Source of the DNA: Maea johnstoni | Lineage: Eukaryota > Annelida > Polychaeta > Spionida > Magelonidae | Direction of reading: 5' to 3' | DNA length: 64,000 nt | Assembly: GCA_963942565.1 (NCBI GenBank) | Contig: OZ012700.1 | Span: 1,594,795-1,658,794, forward strand | Shown here: one piece after another, positions 35,320 through 47,809 of the stretch | Layout: every line of letters starts with the position of its first letter | Numbering within the stretch: position 1 is the stretch's first letter | The notes under the pieces: model-generated | The model's input: the letters and a program-made list of their open reading frames with translations, nothing else | Told to the model about the DNA's origin: nothing | Databases searched by the model: none | Made by a program: the position numbers and the translations under genes

Positions 35320-37544
35320 TATGAATGTTTCAAAAAAGGGAAAACCCTTTTCATGTATTTAAATTCATTGAATTGAATAGCCATAAATGAAGTCATAATA
35401 CATATAAATGCCTATAAAGTACTATGTGGGTGTTCCATACATTAAGAGGAGAGCTGTATCTGTGCATACAGGTACTTGTACTATGGACTACGTAATTAGA
35501 TACATCATCATAAAAGAAGATAAGAAATTTAGTACCTGATCTGAGTTGTGTGACATTACATTTACAAGGCCATACTCTCTTGAAAGCTTTTTTCTACTTC
35601 TTTGTATGTGACTTTTTTGATTAAGCACACTTTGAAATCATGTGACCAATACTTTTGTTGAACTCTGATCATGTTAAGCATTCACCGTTAAACATCCGAA
35701 GTAAAGCTTTTGAGCGTGAGATTATCCACAGAGCACCTTCTGTGTTATCGAGGTCAAACCTCCCAACATTTAACACCAAGTATGCAATAAACGGCATCAG
35801 ACAGAAAACAATATTATAAACTCATGTTTGCATTTATCATAATGTTATCTCACTCTCTCTCCAAATATGTGTTTTTGCGCTCAAAAAATACCTCCATAGT
35901 ACAAATAATCCTTTTTAAGACTCACTGTGACTGTAGGCCAATCCTGAAGGGGTTAAGAGATCTTAAGAGAATCTAAATAAAATCATTCTAAAATCTGAAC
36001 AACGCAAAGATTAGAGAAATGGTATGCCCTTCGAAATTGTGGAAAGAAACTCCATTTGGAATCACCTGGCATGCTTTTCCTGGGAGGGAACTTTTGGGTA
36101 CATAACATATTCCTCATAGTCTGTTCTTTAAGATAATACACATATATTTTACAGGCTAAATGGGCTTATAAAAGGTACGTAGAGCAAGAACTGAGTCAAA
36201 TTGTTAACTCCATGAGTTTCCTTAAAATTTTGAAAAACTCAACCTGCACTTGGGCAAAGTTTAAAATATTGATAGAAATGCATATACATTCCATGTATTG
36301 ATTACAATCATAAACACTTTACGACTTGCTGGACTTTACGAATCTATTTCGCGGAACGACTATCCAATTTACACATCTATTTAACCCATTCTAATAAATA
36401 AGCAGGTTTTATCAGTTTCAAGGAAGATGGATGATGCAAAACTCCTGAGCACTTTGGAAAGGTAATGACACAACATTACATTTTGTCTATGCCAAGTAAA
36501 GGCAGGCGTAGGCCAGGATTACAGGCAATTGGTTGAAGACATAGATGCAAAACATTTGGAAAAAACAGGTTAAGTATTAGATATAATTGGTATAAACAGG
36601 AATATCCTAATAAACCGATGAGAAGCATTTGGAAAACAGCAAGCCAAAACATACCATACCATACCAGAAGACTTAATCAAATCATAATCATTTCGAGATT
36701 ATCTTTAGCGCCCATACATTCTGTTTTAGCTTTTTAAATTGTAATTATAACTTTTTGTTAATTAAAATCTCTGTCAGTTTTAAATTAACACAAAGCCATC
36801 TGCACACTGTTAATCCCTATAGCTTGCAATAAGGATGGCCACTTCGGACAATTGACTGTTGTTCTAAGGACACATTCCCATATATCTTGCGAAGGACGAA
36901 TTACTCGATGCTGTCTGATCTTGAGCGTGATTTGACAAGCTCTCAAGAGCTATCTGTACATCTACAAATCTATTACAGACATCGTTATTATACATTTATC
37001 CTCGCTTGTGGTATAACCTAGCATCCCAACAATATCATTCATAAGGTGTGAACAAATATTCGAAACAAGAATCATGAGTCAACATACTTTAATCTCTCTC
37101 CTCTAGTTATAGATGTGTTTAATTGTCTTTTACCATTTTCCCTTCCTGTCATAAACGATAGATAAATTCACAAGTCTAAGTACCAAATGATACATGCCCC
37201 AGCTGTAATTAGAAGACGGGCAGTGTTGAGAGACGGCGAACAATCAATAGCATTTTTTGCAAGTTTGGTATGAAAATTAGAAAATATACCATGATGTCGT
37301 ATATACTATTTGCCCAATTTCGATTGAAAAAAAGGAAAGGGGAAATCCAAAAGCTATCAGTTATTGTTCATAGTATCACTTATTAGGTCAATAATATTGT
37401 GATTTACCAATTTCAAAGTACTACACTGCCCTCTTACTGAAGGGAAAGAGAAATGCTGGACCGCAAAGAAGCGAAGGTCACAACATCTCTAATAATACCT
37501 TAATGTAGAATTGAGGTAGAAGGCGTTTCTTGAATAATGGATTT
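35320..37544 (+). repeat. Segmental duplicate U3, gene lost
   Basis: The 5' module (35320-35716) is intact, including the CTCTGATCATG...CATTCACCGTTAAAC junction and leader. The dehydrogenase gene that should follow is absent. About 270 bp of unrelated sequence leads straight into the 3' flank shared with U2 and U4 (35985-36240, with GGAATCACCTGGCATGC and CTGGGAGGGAACTTTT). Later flank blocks (36375-36960, 37190-37544) match U1 and U4. It therefore looks like a deletion of the gene from a formerly complete unit. Confidence 0.8.
37190..37240 (-). mobile_element. Old SINE relic in U3 (partial)
   Basis: TGCCCCAGCTGTAATTAG and GAGAGACGGCGAAC match the U1 and U4 relics at the same place in the unit. 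Confidence 0.55.
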
Positions 37545-38094
37545 GTTTCCAGGGCAATGAGATGGCACTGATGTATATGAGCATTCAACTATCTTTTGAA
37601 TCTTTCAAAATGTTTAAGAAAAAACATTTCCTGATCTATAATTGTCTATTCATATGTGTAATATGTTATAATATCTTCATAAGGGCATGCCCCTTAAATC
37701 ATTCATGATATTGATTTGTCAATGAGGTATATCCTGTAATTACTTATGAATGTTCAAAAAAGGGGCATTCCTTTTTCATGTACTTAAATTCAAATATCAA
37801 GCCTTATTTTAGAAAATTCCTTTTTTTTAGTTACAAATATGCTTCCATGAATAAAGAATACATCATACAGTTCGTTTTCAGTTTTCCATACATTCAGGAA
37901 CGAACTGTGACTGCATGTACGTACTTGAGCTGTGGACTATGCAATTCTATACATATGACATGACATTACATTGCAAGGTCAAACTTCGTCAAAAGTCCAT
38001 TTTATTTTTGTGCGCAACCCTTTCAATTTTTTTCTGAGTTATCACACTTTGAAATCATGTGGCTCGAAATAACGTTGGACTCTGATCATATTAA

Positions 38095-40857
38095 GGTAGA
38101 ACCATACTCAATACTAGGGTCATTTTTAAAACATGAATATCTGAAAACTTAATTAAAAGAAGACAATGGCCTGTATGCTATTGTATAGGTTCCATCTCAT
38201 AGTTACCGAATAATGATAAACTTATCAATAAGCGATAATTTTGATGTGGCACTCTTAACGAACATCGGGCCGTTTGTGTTTTTGGCAAGATGTTAAGACT
38301 TACTCTTTAAATAGAAATTTAAATGAAATACGTTTAGTTGTTTCTGTAGCCATAGGGTTGAAATAGACACGATTCATGAAAGAAAAACCATTCTTACCAT
38401 TCCCCAGCAAACACAAAACATTTGTGCTATGTCTACAAAATATTTAACCCAATATCTGTGAAATATTACTGAAAATGTTTATTAATATTAAAACGTTTGG
38501 CCTGAAAATTATTACCATAATGTTTCTTATAATATTTGTAATATTATTTTTAAAACATTTCCAAGATACATTAACACAATATTGCAAAAATTATTCATCA
38601 AATGTTTCTGAAAAATATATATTAATATTAAAACGTTTGGCCTGAAAATTATTACCAAAACATTTCTTATAAAATTTAAATTATTATTTTCACAATATTT
38701 TAAATACATATGTATACAATGTTGCTTAGATTATTCATAAACTATTTCTAAGAAACATGTTGACATTGTTGTTGAAGATATTTATCCCCATTGAAATTGC
38801 TGGCCTTGAAATATTATGCCAACATTTTTTGTAACATTTTACTCAACATTATCTCAATATTTTTGAAATATTTATCTTTCCAGATAGTTGAGTTTTAAAT
38901 TCTTTAGAGAAGAGAATGTACTTACCAATCGCCCATAACTAACACACTTTTGAAATCCCCATTTTAGGGATTTCTTGCTCAGGTTTACTTTGAAAGGTAT
39001 ACTGTACAAATCATGCTTTCAAGATAGAAGAGAAGGCTACTTATATTATTTTTGTCAGCCCTAATCAATGCCTTTCGGAATGACACATATTGATATTTCA
39101 TGCTTTTTAAGAAACCAAAAATGTTAAACCAATGCCAGTAATGATATATTTATTTGGAAACTATTTTTTCCTAAATTTTCAAATCAATATTTCATGTTTA
39201 TCGATCATATTTATCTAACTATAGCATAAAATGTTGCTTTTTCAGAGAAGTTGCTACCAATTGTAGGATTATATATTAACGTTATTTAATATTAAGATAA
39301 TAATGTTGAATTGTAGCTATTGTTTTTGCATTTTGACATTATTATGTGGCAATATCATAGGGCATTCCTCAATAATATTTCTGAAATATTTCATACGGTT
39401 TTTGTGTTAAAATTGGTATCTTTATAATGTTTTCGAATTATTAAAGGACTGTTTTATAGAAATGTTGAACGAAGAATTCGGCAAAAACATTTCAAAACAT
39501 TTATTCAACATTTTGTTAATGTCATTTTTAACATTTCGTTACAGCTTAGTTCAGATGTTTCACAAATATTTCACAGGATGTGTTCTTGATATCAATCCGA
39601 TGTTTGAAAAAACATTTGTAATATGCAGATGTATAACATTTATTTAAAATGATAATAAAAGATAGGATAATGTTATCATACATTATCGCAGAAAATTATT
39701 GGTTATTATTTTCTAAATATATATTTAGATATTTAATTACAAATTTGTTCAGAAATATTTTGTAACTTTGTAGATACAATACTTAATTAATATTTAAAGA
39801 AACATTTGTAATGGACAGCTTTAAAACATTTGTCTTTAAATGTTAGAAAAATTATAGTTTAATATTATCAAACATATTTTGGAAAAATATTGTTTAACAT
39901 TTTATCAGTGTAAATATTGACATTTTTTTTATTTATAATTTTGCAGACGTTTTAGAAACATTTCAAAGAATGTTAATAAAACATTCTATAAATGTTAAAA
40001 ACAACATTTGTAATACGCAGATGTAAAACATTAACTATAAATGTTGATAAAAGATAATATAATGTTATCAAAATTATTATGAAAAAAATATTGGTTAATA
40101 TTGTGAGAAAATATTCCTTTATTAGGCAGCTTTAAAAGATTTATTTTAAATGTTAAAAAAATTACAGTTTAATATATTCAAACATATTTTGGAAAAAAAA
40201 TATTGTTTAACGTTTCATTAATGTATAAATTGATATTTTATCTATACTTTTTCAGACGTTTTAGAAACATTTTAAAGTATGTTAATAAAACATTCGATAA
40301 ATGTTAAAAACAACATTTGTAATACGCAGACATTAAACATTAACTAAAATGTTGATAAAAGATAACATAATGTTATCAGACATTATTATGAAAAAAATAT
40401 TGATTAATATTGTAAGAAAATATTCCTTTATTCTCGTAAATGTTTTACTAATATCATATTTTTATTGCATAACATTATTTACATTCATTATTTCACTAAT
40501 GTTTTCCCTGTGGTTATTGAACATTTTGCTAATGTTTTATTCATGTTTATTGTGAATGTTTCTAACAATTTTTTTTCAGTCCTTTTAGAAATATTTTGAA
40601 AATATTTTGTGTTTGCTGGGTCAACCCCTTTCAGATACAAAGGGTGTATGAATGTCTCGCTGACTCTGAGTTGAGTTGATCCAGGAATAGTTATCATCAG
40701 GAGACCGTTCCGCCTTTGTTTTCTAGAATGCATGTAGAAAGACACTTGATCAAGATTTGTGGCCAGCAATTACTACCCATGTGTAATCCTTTGCTTTGAT
40801 ATCCATACTTAAGGGCCAACTAAGGACAGCAGACAGAGCCTCACCTATATTTCCACC
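38095..40857. mobile_element. TTAA-flanked insertion in U4, itself interrupted
   Basis: TTAA at 38091-38094 and 40858-40861. The sequence matches the U2 insertion (for example ACCATACTCAATACTAGGG and CAACTAAGGACAGCAGACAG) but lacks about 400 bp of it. It contains the 38403-40620 element. Confidence 0.75.
38403..40620. mobile_element. 2.2-kb AT-rich element with CCCAGCAAACAC ends
   Basis: The termini CCCAGCAAACACAAAACATT and the inverse of CCCAGCAAACACAAAATATT form an inverted repeat. The interior is extremely AT-rich, built of diverged units around AACATTTGTAATACGCAGA (about 39610, 40000 and 40310), and non-coding. The U2 sister sequence near 31545-31560 is an uninterrupted version, which proves insertion. 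The superfamily is not certain. A non-autonomous DNA transposon is likely. Confidence 0.85.
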
Positions 40858-40936
40858 TTAATCATTCACTGTCAAATATCCAAAGTGCAGCTTGACTCAG
40901 CAGACCACTTTTGCATTTCACAATTATCATTCTGCA

Positions 40937-41686
40937 ATGGATGTACGTTTTGACGGAAAGAGAGCTTTGGTGACTGGAGCAGGAAAGGGGATCGGTAGAG
41001 CAATCGCTATAGCCCTGATGAAAGGGGGCGCTGACACATATGCTCTCAGCCGCACTCAGTCTGATTTGGACAGTCTAGAAAAGGAAGTGCCTGGAATCAA
41101 AACAGTCTTCTGTGATGTCTCTGACTGGGACCTAACAAAGTCCATCGTGCAAGACATAATCAAAGAAGGCCCTGTAGAACTTCTTGTTAACAATGCAGGA
41201 CATGGTACACTGGAGGCTGTTGGAACAATCAATAAGGAGGTAGCTATTGAGACGATGAAGACGAACTTATTTGCTGCAATGAATATTTCCCAAGAGGTTG
41301 CTCAAGGGTTGAAGATTGCAGGCAAAGAGGGATCTATTGTCAATATATCAAGTGTTTGCAGCTCGATTGCTTTTCCATTTGTGGGATTGGGTGCATATTC
41401 TGCGTCAAAAGGAGGAATGGATGCAATGACAAGGGTTATGGCAATGGAACTAGGACCTCACAAGATCAGAATAAATTCGGTCAATCCAACAGCAGTGTGG
41501 ACTGAACTTGCAAAAAAAAGTTTCAAAGATCTTTCCGCATTTGAAAAAATGCTGAGTATGACTCCTCTGGGAAGGTTGGCTGAAGTTGAAGATATTGTGA
41601 ATGCTACACTTTTCCTGCTGAGTGACAAAGCAGCCATGATCACTGGAATGGCACTGCCTGTAGATGGGGGACTGACAGCTTGTTAG
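40937..41686 (+). CDS. DCXR-like short-chain dehydrogenase, array copy 3
   Basis: A complete 249-residue intronless reductase very close to copy 1. It keeps TGAGKGIG near residues 13-20, S-R after the second beta strand, NNAG, the N-S-Y-x3-K catalytic set (YSASK) and PVDGG near the C-terminus. Differences from copy 1 cluster around the active-site loop (NNAGHG against NNAAIS; CSSIAFPFVG against CGLIAFPVVG) and in residues 195-210, where it is one residue longer. This suggests altered substrate preference. An upstream in-frame ATG at 40892 would add 15 residues, but the equivalent leader of copy 1 is non-coding, so MDVRF is preferred. The conserved 5' module sits nearly 2.8 kb upstream because of the nested insertion, so its regulation may differ from copy 1. 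A polyadenylation signal lies at 42460. Confidence 0.93.
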   Translation: MDVRFDGKRALVTGAGKGIGRAIAIALMKGGADTYALSRTQSDLDSLEKEVPGIKTVFCDVSDWDLTKSIVQDIIKEGPVELLVNNAGHGTLEAVGTINKEVAIETMKTNLFAAMNISQEVAQGLKIAGKEGSIVNISSVCSSIAFPFVGLGAYSASKGGMDAMTRVMAMELGPHKIRINSVNPTAVWTELAKKSFKDLSAFEKMLSMTPLGRLAEVEDIVNATLFLLSDKAAMITGMALPVDGGLTAC

Positions 41687-42459
41687 TATCATAAACTTGC
41701 CAAATGGCAATACAAACGTGCCTTACTGAATCCATTTCTAGAGTACTATGTAAGCGTTAATGTGCATCAGATGTTTACATTTTGATAGAATAGAAAAGCT
41801 GTTCTAACTTAAATTAAAGGACTAGTGGCACATATGTTAGGAAACTCCTTGCATGTGTATAATTAATCAATAAGACTCATCTAATTGTAGAGTTTACAAA
41901 TATGCAACTTCATTTACAAATATGAACACTAGATTGTATGAAAATATATGATGTCAATTTACAAGTGTTCAACATATTAAGATTTGGAAAAGTCTTACAA
42001 GTTTGTGTAATACATTGCTTTTTGGTTTGTATATCTTTGTATAGCTATCATAAGTTCATACAGATATGTAGCTTAGGTTGGTAGATTACGATAGTAGGTA
42101 TAGGGTAGAACTCTTTGAATTATGTATATTTAGATCACGCATTTCTTTTGTGTCTCTAATACACCCAATGAGAGGTATAAATATATATTTGTAATGACAA
42201 ATGCATTTTTGCCCTATGTACACATGTTATAAATGGATTTTATATTGATAACTGAAATGCTTATCATCTGTAGGACAATGCTTTGATAGTTCAGTTCAAA
42301 AGATCAGATGGTAATGCCTCTAACTGAAAAAAGATTTCCTTCTTTTCTAATTTGCTTACATTCCAATTAGCTCATGTTGAACGTATACATAGCTGATTAT
42401 GAAGTTTAAAAGATTTATTTTAGCTTCAGCATTGTTTCAAAATTAAATGAAACCATAGT

Positions 42460-42465
42460 AATAAA
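42460..42465 (+). terminator. Polyadenylation signal candidate, U4
   Basis: AATAAA in a context (AATAAAATAGTAATTTGGAG) shared with U2. Confidence 0.5.
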
Positions 42466-44489
42466 ATAGTAATTTGGAGTAAGACAAATAATCTAAGAGA
42501 AGATAAATGCGTTCAATCGACATCGTTTAAATAATTAAAATGTTGTATTCAGTATAAAACGTTTTTCTCCTAGTCTGGCTTTCCGGGTTAACTTCAAAAA
42601 ATTGGTTGGTCTAAACTTCGAAAGTGTTTATGGAATCTCAATATGAAATCACCTTGCATGCTTTTCCTACTTTAAGCAAGATACATTTAACCCGCTTGCT
42701 GGGAGGGAACTTTTGGGAGTATTACATATTCCTCATAGTTTGACCTTTCAGGCAAGATACATTTTAGAGGCTAGATGGTCAAATACGAGCAACGAAAAGG
42801 AAAGACTAGATACAATAGTCAAACAATTAACTCATAAAGATACCTTAAAATGTTGAAAGCCCCGCCTACCACCCGGGCGAAGAATTGAAATTCTAAATAT
42901 TGGTAGTAATGCATATACATTCCATGCATTGTGTAAAATGACATACACTATTCAACTTGACATGGTAGATTTTACGAATGAATTTCATAGGACACCTATC
43001 CAATTTATACCATCCATTTCACACACTATAACAAATAGGCACGTTTAATCAGATGCACGGCAGATGGATGATTCAAATACCCTACCTAGGTTCGGTGCTG
43101 CATATCAAAACACTTTGAAAAGGTATTGACACAACATTACCATTTGTCTCTGCCTAGTAAAAGCAGGCTTGGGTCAGGATTCCAAGAAATAGCCCGAGGC
43201 TATTGAAAAAACATTTGGAGAAACAAGTTAAGTATTTCAAAGGTATATGAATGAATATCCTCTGTATAATGAACCCGTTGATGAGTTGAAAGAAACATCT
43301 TGAAAACAGCATGCCAACAACTCCTAGCAGAAGATTCATAAACATGAACTGAGAAGTACTATCCCTGCAGTAAATGACATTATAAGTAAATAAAGAATAT
43401 ATTCAACGCCCATGCATTGTTGTTAGTTCTTTCAATTGCACATTTGACTTTCTGTTGATTTATAGCTCCGTCAGTTTTAAATCAATATAACGCCACCTGT
43501 ACAATGTTAAACCCTTTGATTATAGGATGGCCACTTCAGAAGGTTGCCTATTGATCTGAGGACATACTCCGATACATCTTGAGAATAACCAGTTTCCTGA
43601 TGCTGTCTGATCCTGAACATGATTTGATTAGCTCTCATCACATCCACAAAACCAAAAGACATTGCTATCAAACATTTATCAAACCTAGCTAGCATCTCCA
43701 CAGTATGACTCATGAAGTGTGAACAAATCGTTGGGATAAGAACCATGCGTCAACATACTTAAATCTCTCTCCTCTATAGATGTGTTCATTGCTTTTAACC
43801 ATTTTCACATCCTAGCATAAACGTTCCTCAAATTTTAAGAAGTATAAAAAACTATTCTTACGGCCTTAGGCAGTAAACATCATAAACTATATTTAAGCAG
43901 TTTTTCGAAATTACCCTTCTACTGTGTACTTATCCCGAAGGCTTGCCCTAAGCTGTGAATTCTTATGCTTTATAAAAATGATAACGCTTTTAAGATTGTT
44001 CGTTTTGATATTGAACTTTGATCTAATACCTGTTAATGCACATTTGTCTATCTTAAAATATGTACTTTAGCACATTTTTTGATAAAGAGATTGTTACCTC
44101 TAGTATACCATGTGACATTCATCTCGATAAATCATTCTAAAGAATACATATTTTTCAGCGCTTGACCTTTGACATATTTTCCATATATGCACTTGATTTA
44201 AGAAAGGACGCTACGACATCACCACTATCTAAAAAGGTATTTAATGTCAACACAGACAGGCCTTTTTCTACTTTCACATTAAGGTTATCAATTACCACTC
44301 ATTGGGATGTCATAACTCTGTGATGTATGGTTACTTATCCAATTGGTTTATAGAGTGCAAGTACAGTCTGGCAACTTTGAACATAACTTATCGACTAGAG
44401 GGGTAGTTGAAAACTATTTTAAGAGATATTATTGCACCAAACATACGTTGGAATTGGAATTTCGATTTCTGTCACTTTTTCTGCCATAT

Positions 44490-44640
44490 TAGGCTAATTC
44501 ATGACTAGCCCGTTGTAAGTGGTGGCGAAAACGTTCCCTGCAAAGACCATCGCCTAACCCCAAGTCACTGGCAATATTCTCACATGCCCCAGCTGGAATT
44601 CTAACGCGGGTAGTGTTGAGAGACAGCGAACAGTCAGTGG
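44490..44640 (-). mobile_element. Old SINE relic in U4
   Basis: The best preserved of the three ancestral relics. On the minus strand it has AGTGACTTGGGGTTAGGCGA and ACAACGGGCTAGTCATGA. It is comparable with the 2.1-kb SINE body. Confidence 0.7.
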
Positions 44641-45113
44641 TACTTTCATGAATCAAGCAAAAGCAGATCATGTCAATAATGAGCATTAAGTTGCTTAAGT
44701 TATAGAATTAGAGATACAATGATATATCTGTTGGTTTGAAAACGAAAATAACTCAACGCAGCGTGTGGATATACAACTAATCCATAACTAGACGCAGATA
44801 TATGAAAATGAGAACTTCATGATATCGTAATTCTTAACATAAGATAGCACAAAATGTAGTAGATTAATGGGAGTAGTAGGATGGTAGTAGGACGCACCGC
44901 AAAATATTCAACTTTACCTAGTTTAGGTTTCGAGATGATCAATAGAAGTAATTAGCTCTCTACCGAGAAATGGTCGGAACCAAACAATAGAAACCGAAAC
45001 GTTTGATCTTAATCAATAGAAGCATGTAGTACTACAGTAGAGCATACAATATAAGCAATCGATAAGAAGACCAAAGAACACTTTCCCCGAACAAGTAGCA
45101 GAAATAACATTTG

Positions 45114-45196
45114 TGGGAGCGAGCAGCACTTGATTATGGTTTTTATTATAATTATCCTGCAATTACAATAGAACCAATAATCAAGCGCTCGCTCCC
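45114..45196. repeat. Hairpin near the left edge of the Polinton
   Basis: GGGAGCGAGC and GCTCGCTCCC pair at the ends of an 83-bp segment, and the inner TTGATTATGG / CCAATAATCAA extends the stem. Confidence 0.6.
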
Positions 45197-45479
45197 AAAG
45201 AAGTGGAAGGAGGATCAAACAAAACAACAAGCATCGTAATTGATTAACAAGTTCTTTTATTTTATGATTCTTTTGATACCACATACGCACCATAAATTCA
45301 TAATGTACAATGCACTGAATTCTTAGTGCGCTCAAACGCTATACCAGCCAACAACCCTACTCCGGCAGAGAAGCTCACCAGTTCACATAGAAATCTATTC
45401 ACAAGCATAGGCGGAGGTGTATACACAGCAAGGAAATCTTAAACCACAACAACTGATTGCTAAAGGAACGCCTGCTGGG

Positions 45480-45654
45480 AATCATAAAAAAATAAAAATA
45501 AAAAAATAAAATAAAAACAACAACAAAAAAACAAACAAAAAAACAACAAAAACAAACCAAACAAGGACAGAAACGCAATATCTCTTATACTGGAAGCAGT
45601 TGTGGTGAGTAGACATTATCAAATCTTTAACACACACACATATATATATATATA

Positions 45655-45702
<48 letters not shown>

Positions 45703-45725
45703 TAGATATATATATTTATAGTTTA
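45480..45725. repeat. A-rich and (AT)n low-complexity tract
   Basis: AAAAATAAAA / CAACAAAAAA runs at 45485-45560, a short CA run, then TA arrays at 45638-45720. Confidence 0.85.
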
Positions 45726-45874
45726 TGGATATATAATATTGTATAATACACCCTTACATATTTGTATCAAGATCGCTCTCTTCTCCCACTCTGTAAGAAA
45801 CATTTTCGGAACACCATGAAAGAGACCTGGCAGAATCCAGGGAGCCCATTTCATGCAGGGCAATTAGTGAACCC

Positions 45875-46693
45875 TCACGCTCTCTGGAATTCCCCCTCAG
45901 GTGCCCGCATTTCTTCAAAAACACAACAACCCCCCCCAATCAATAAAATAATCAAGAGGGCGGTTCCAGATGTTATTGCAATGACCCCAATATTCATATC
46001 TACAATAAGCCCCACGGAGCTAGTGCTTGACATATCATAAAACTCGCTGGAAGTTGGGCGTGTGGAAGTCTTAGAATCATCAGTGTTCGTTTCAAATGTG
46101 CTGGAGGTTTGAGTGGGCGACCTCGTTCTTGCGTGTGCTGTCAGTGTATTTACATCTGTGCTCACATAGGTGGAATAGGACGTATATTCCTCAACGCTCG
46201 AAACGGGTGGGGATGTTTTTGTCGGAAGCGCACCAGTAGGCTGAGGTGCGGGGGTTGGGCTAACATCCGTTGTCTTAATGTGTTTGGTTGCCCCAGAAGT
46301 GGCTAAGCCCGTAGCGATGGGGGTCTCGCTGGTATGATCCTGAACGGCTGTGCTTAAAAGATCACCAGTCGTTGTTATTCCTTTCATCCCCGAACAGTCT
46401 CCATTTACATTAACTTGAGCCCATATCCGTATTCTGCTGCAGTGTAGAGCTCGATTGTTTGTCACAGTAAGTCTCCTTAAACCAGTGAATGGTAGCAAAT
46501 CCAGATCCCGTATCCAGGTATCTATAAATGTCATATTTCTAAGTGATGCCTTGTGGGCAGCACCTAGAGGGGGTAATGAGACGACCCTCTGTCCCACACA
46601 CCTTAGAACTTCCTCCCCACAAAAGCAGGGAGGGCAGCTACCAGCACATAAAGTGGGCAAACACAAAAAGAAAAGAAGACTCCACATTTTCAC
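45875..46693 (-). CDS. Polinton cargo: type I membrane protein 1
   Basis: A 272-residue frame that looks whole. It has an N-terminal signal peptide, a cysteine-rich block resembling a leucine-rich-repeat N-terminal cap (CPPCFCG followed by C and a leucine-rich segment), a long Ser/Thr/Pro-rich mucin-like stalk and one membrane segment about 25 residues before a short tail. It is related in layout and in the cysteine block to the protein at 50283-51284. It diverges from the kinase gene next to it across about 240 bp. It may be a surface protein; its function is unknown. Confidence 0.7.
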   Translation of the reverse strand: MKMWSLLFFLCLPTLCAGSCPPCFCGEEVLRCVGQRVVSLPPLGAAHKASLRNMTFIDTWIRDLDLLPFTGLRRLTVTNNRALHCSRIRIWAQVNVNGDCSGMKGITTTGDLLSTAVQDHTSETPIATGLATSGATKHIKTTDVSPTPAPQPTGALPTKTSPPVSSVEEYTSYSTYVSTDVNTLTAHARTRSPTQTSSTFETNTDDSKTSTRPTSSEFYDMSSTSSVGLIVDMNIGVIAITSGTALLIILLIGGGCCVFEEMRAPEGEFQRA

Positions 46694-46935
46694 GGACGCT
46701 TGCTAAATGGTATAGTTACCCTAGAAATCCCACATATCCCCAATTTTACGGGCCCATAAAGAATGCTGCTATCTGTATAATCTATCTAGCCTTGAAACCC
46801 CCTAGTGAAAAAAAACCTCACAACTATAAATCCCTTCAACCAGCACTATATTCTGTAACCAGGTGTTATTGTATATTATTTGCAGGCGTAAAGAACACTT
46901 TCACCAAAACAAGAGCTCAACAAAGTAAACAAAGA

Positions 46936-47577
46936 ATGAAGAATGTTGCTATCGAAGGCCTTCCGGGCGCTGGGAAGACGACCCTTATCAATAACTTGAG
47001 GAGACGTCTGGAATCTGGAGTGCTGATAGTGAACGAGCCTCTCGACGGCTTTCAAAAGTTTGGAAGTTTTAACCCTCTCGCGGCTCTTTATGATGAACCC
47101 ATAAAGAGTGGTGGAATATGCCAACTGCACTTTATAGACGTGCTCTACCAAATGTATAAAAAACAGATCGAGGGGGGTGCTATCAATATTCTATCCGATA
47201 GATCTTTCGAGTCGGTTACCATATTTACAAGGAATATGCGAAAAATGGGATATTTAACAGATTTTACAGAAGAATTTGTGTTGAAATATTTTGAGAAGAA
47301 AATGCTTCAACTTTTCGGCAAAAAACAATCATTGGACGGCCTAGTTTTTATAGAGGTCTCAGTAGAGGGATCCCTTGAAAGAATGAAAACTAGAGGTAGG
47401 GAGTCAGAGAAAAATGTCGAAGCAGGTTATCTCCAATCTCTAAGAGAGGAGTATTACAAATTTATCGAGAGCACTCGATGCAATTCCCCAAACATACCCA
47501 TTCTCATCATTCCATATGATGACCCCCAGCTGGAGAGTAAGGTTCTCCAATTTCTTAACACTATATATTCTGACTGA
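46936..47577 (+). CDS. Polinton cargo: deoxynucleoside kinase
   Basis: This 213-residue frame looks whole. It belongs to the deoxynucleoside kinase/thymidine kinase 2 family, which phosphorylates deoxynucleosides for the salvage route to dNTPs. Visible are the P-loop GLPGAGKTT near the N-terminus, an N-E-P block, the DRS motif and a lid-like R-G-R-E-S. The start given is the methionine directly before the P-loop strand. A longer open frame exists upstream but overlaps the opposite-strand gene and has no family resemblance. Its presence in a self-replicating element suggests it supplied dNTPs. Confidence 0.85.
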   Translation: MKNVAIEGLPGAGKTTLINNLRRRLESGVLIVNEPLDGFQKFGSFNPLAALYDEPIKSGGICQLHFIDVLYQMYKKQIEGGAINILSDRSFESVTIFTRNMRKMGYLTDFTEEFVLKYFEKKMLQLFGKKQSLDGLVFIEVSVEGSLERMKTRGRESEKNVEAGYLQSLREEYYKFIESTRCNSPNIPILIIPYDDPQLESKVLQFLNTIYSD

Positions 47578-47631
47578 GCGTGCTTAGAAGTTACCTATTC
47601 TAAAGGTTATGTCACTATCTAATGGGAATAC

Positions 47632-47752
47632 TCTCACCAAGCACTCTTACGTGTGCACCCACATGCCACGATTTCAGTCATTTGGTAGTGTTTTTTTTTC
47701 TTTTGCATAGTTTCTATACATCAAGATTTGTCGCCACACTGTAAGGGTTAAT
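47632..47752 (-). mobile_element. Family A MITE, partial
   Basis: It contains GGGAATACTCTCACC, GCACCCACATGCCACG and the right end GTAAGGGTTAA. Confidence 0.65.
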
Positions 47753-47809
47753 AGGATAGAGACGCGGTCCTGTACTTAGCCTGGAGCTATACCATCTGCT
47801 AATGAAGCA

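Larger units (their letters stand above)
37545..44650 (+). repeat. Segmental duplicate U4 of the DCXR-like array
   Basis: 5' module 37545-38094, gene 40937-41686, 3' flank to the SINE relic at 44490-44640. It shares the TTAA insertion with U2 and additionally carries a 2.2-kb AT-rich element. Homology to the sister units ends at about 44650. Confidence 0.85.

Noticed and set aside
46543-46935. N-terminal extension of the kinase frame
   Set aside because: It overlaps the opposite-strand membrane-protein gene, has no family resemblance, and the kinase fold begins just after the methionine at 46936.
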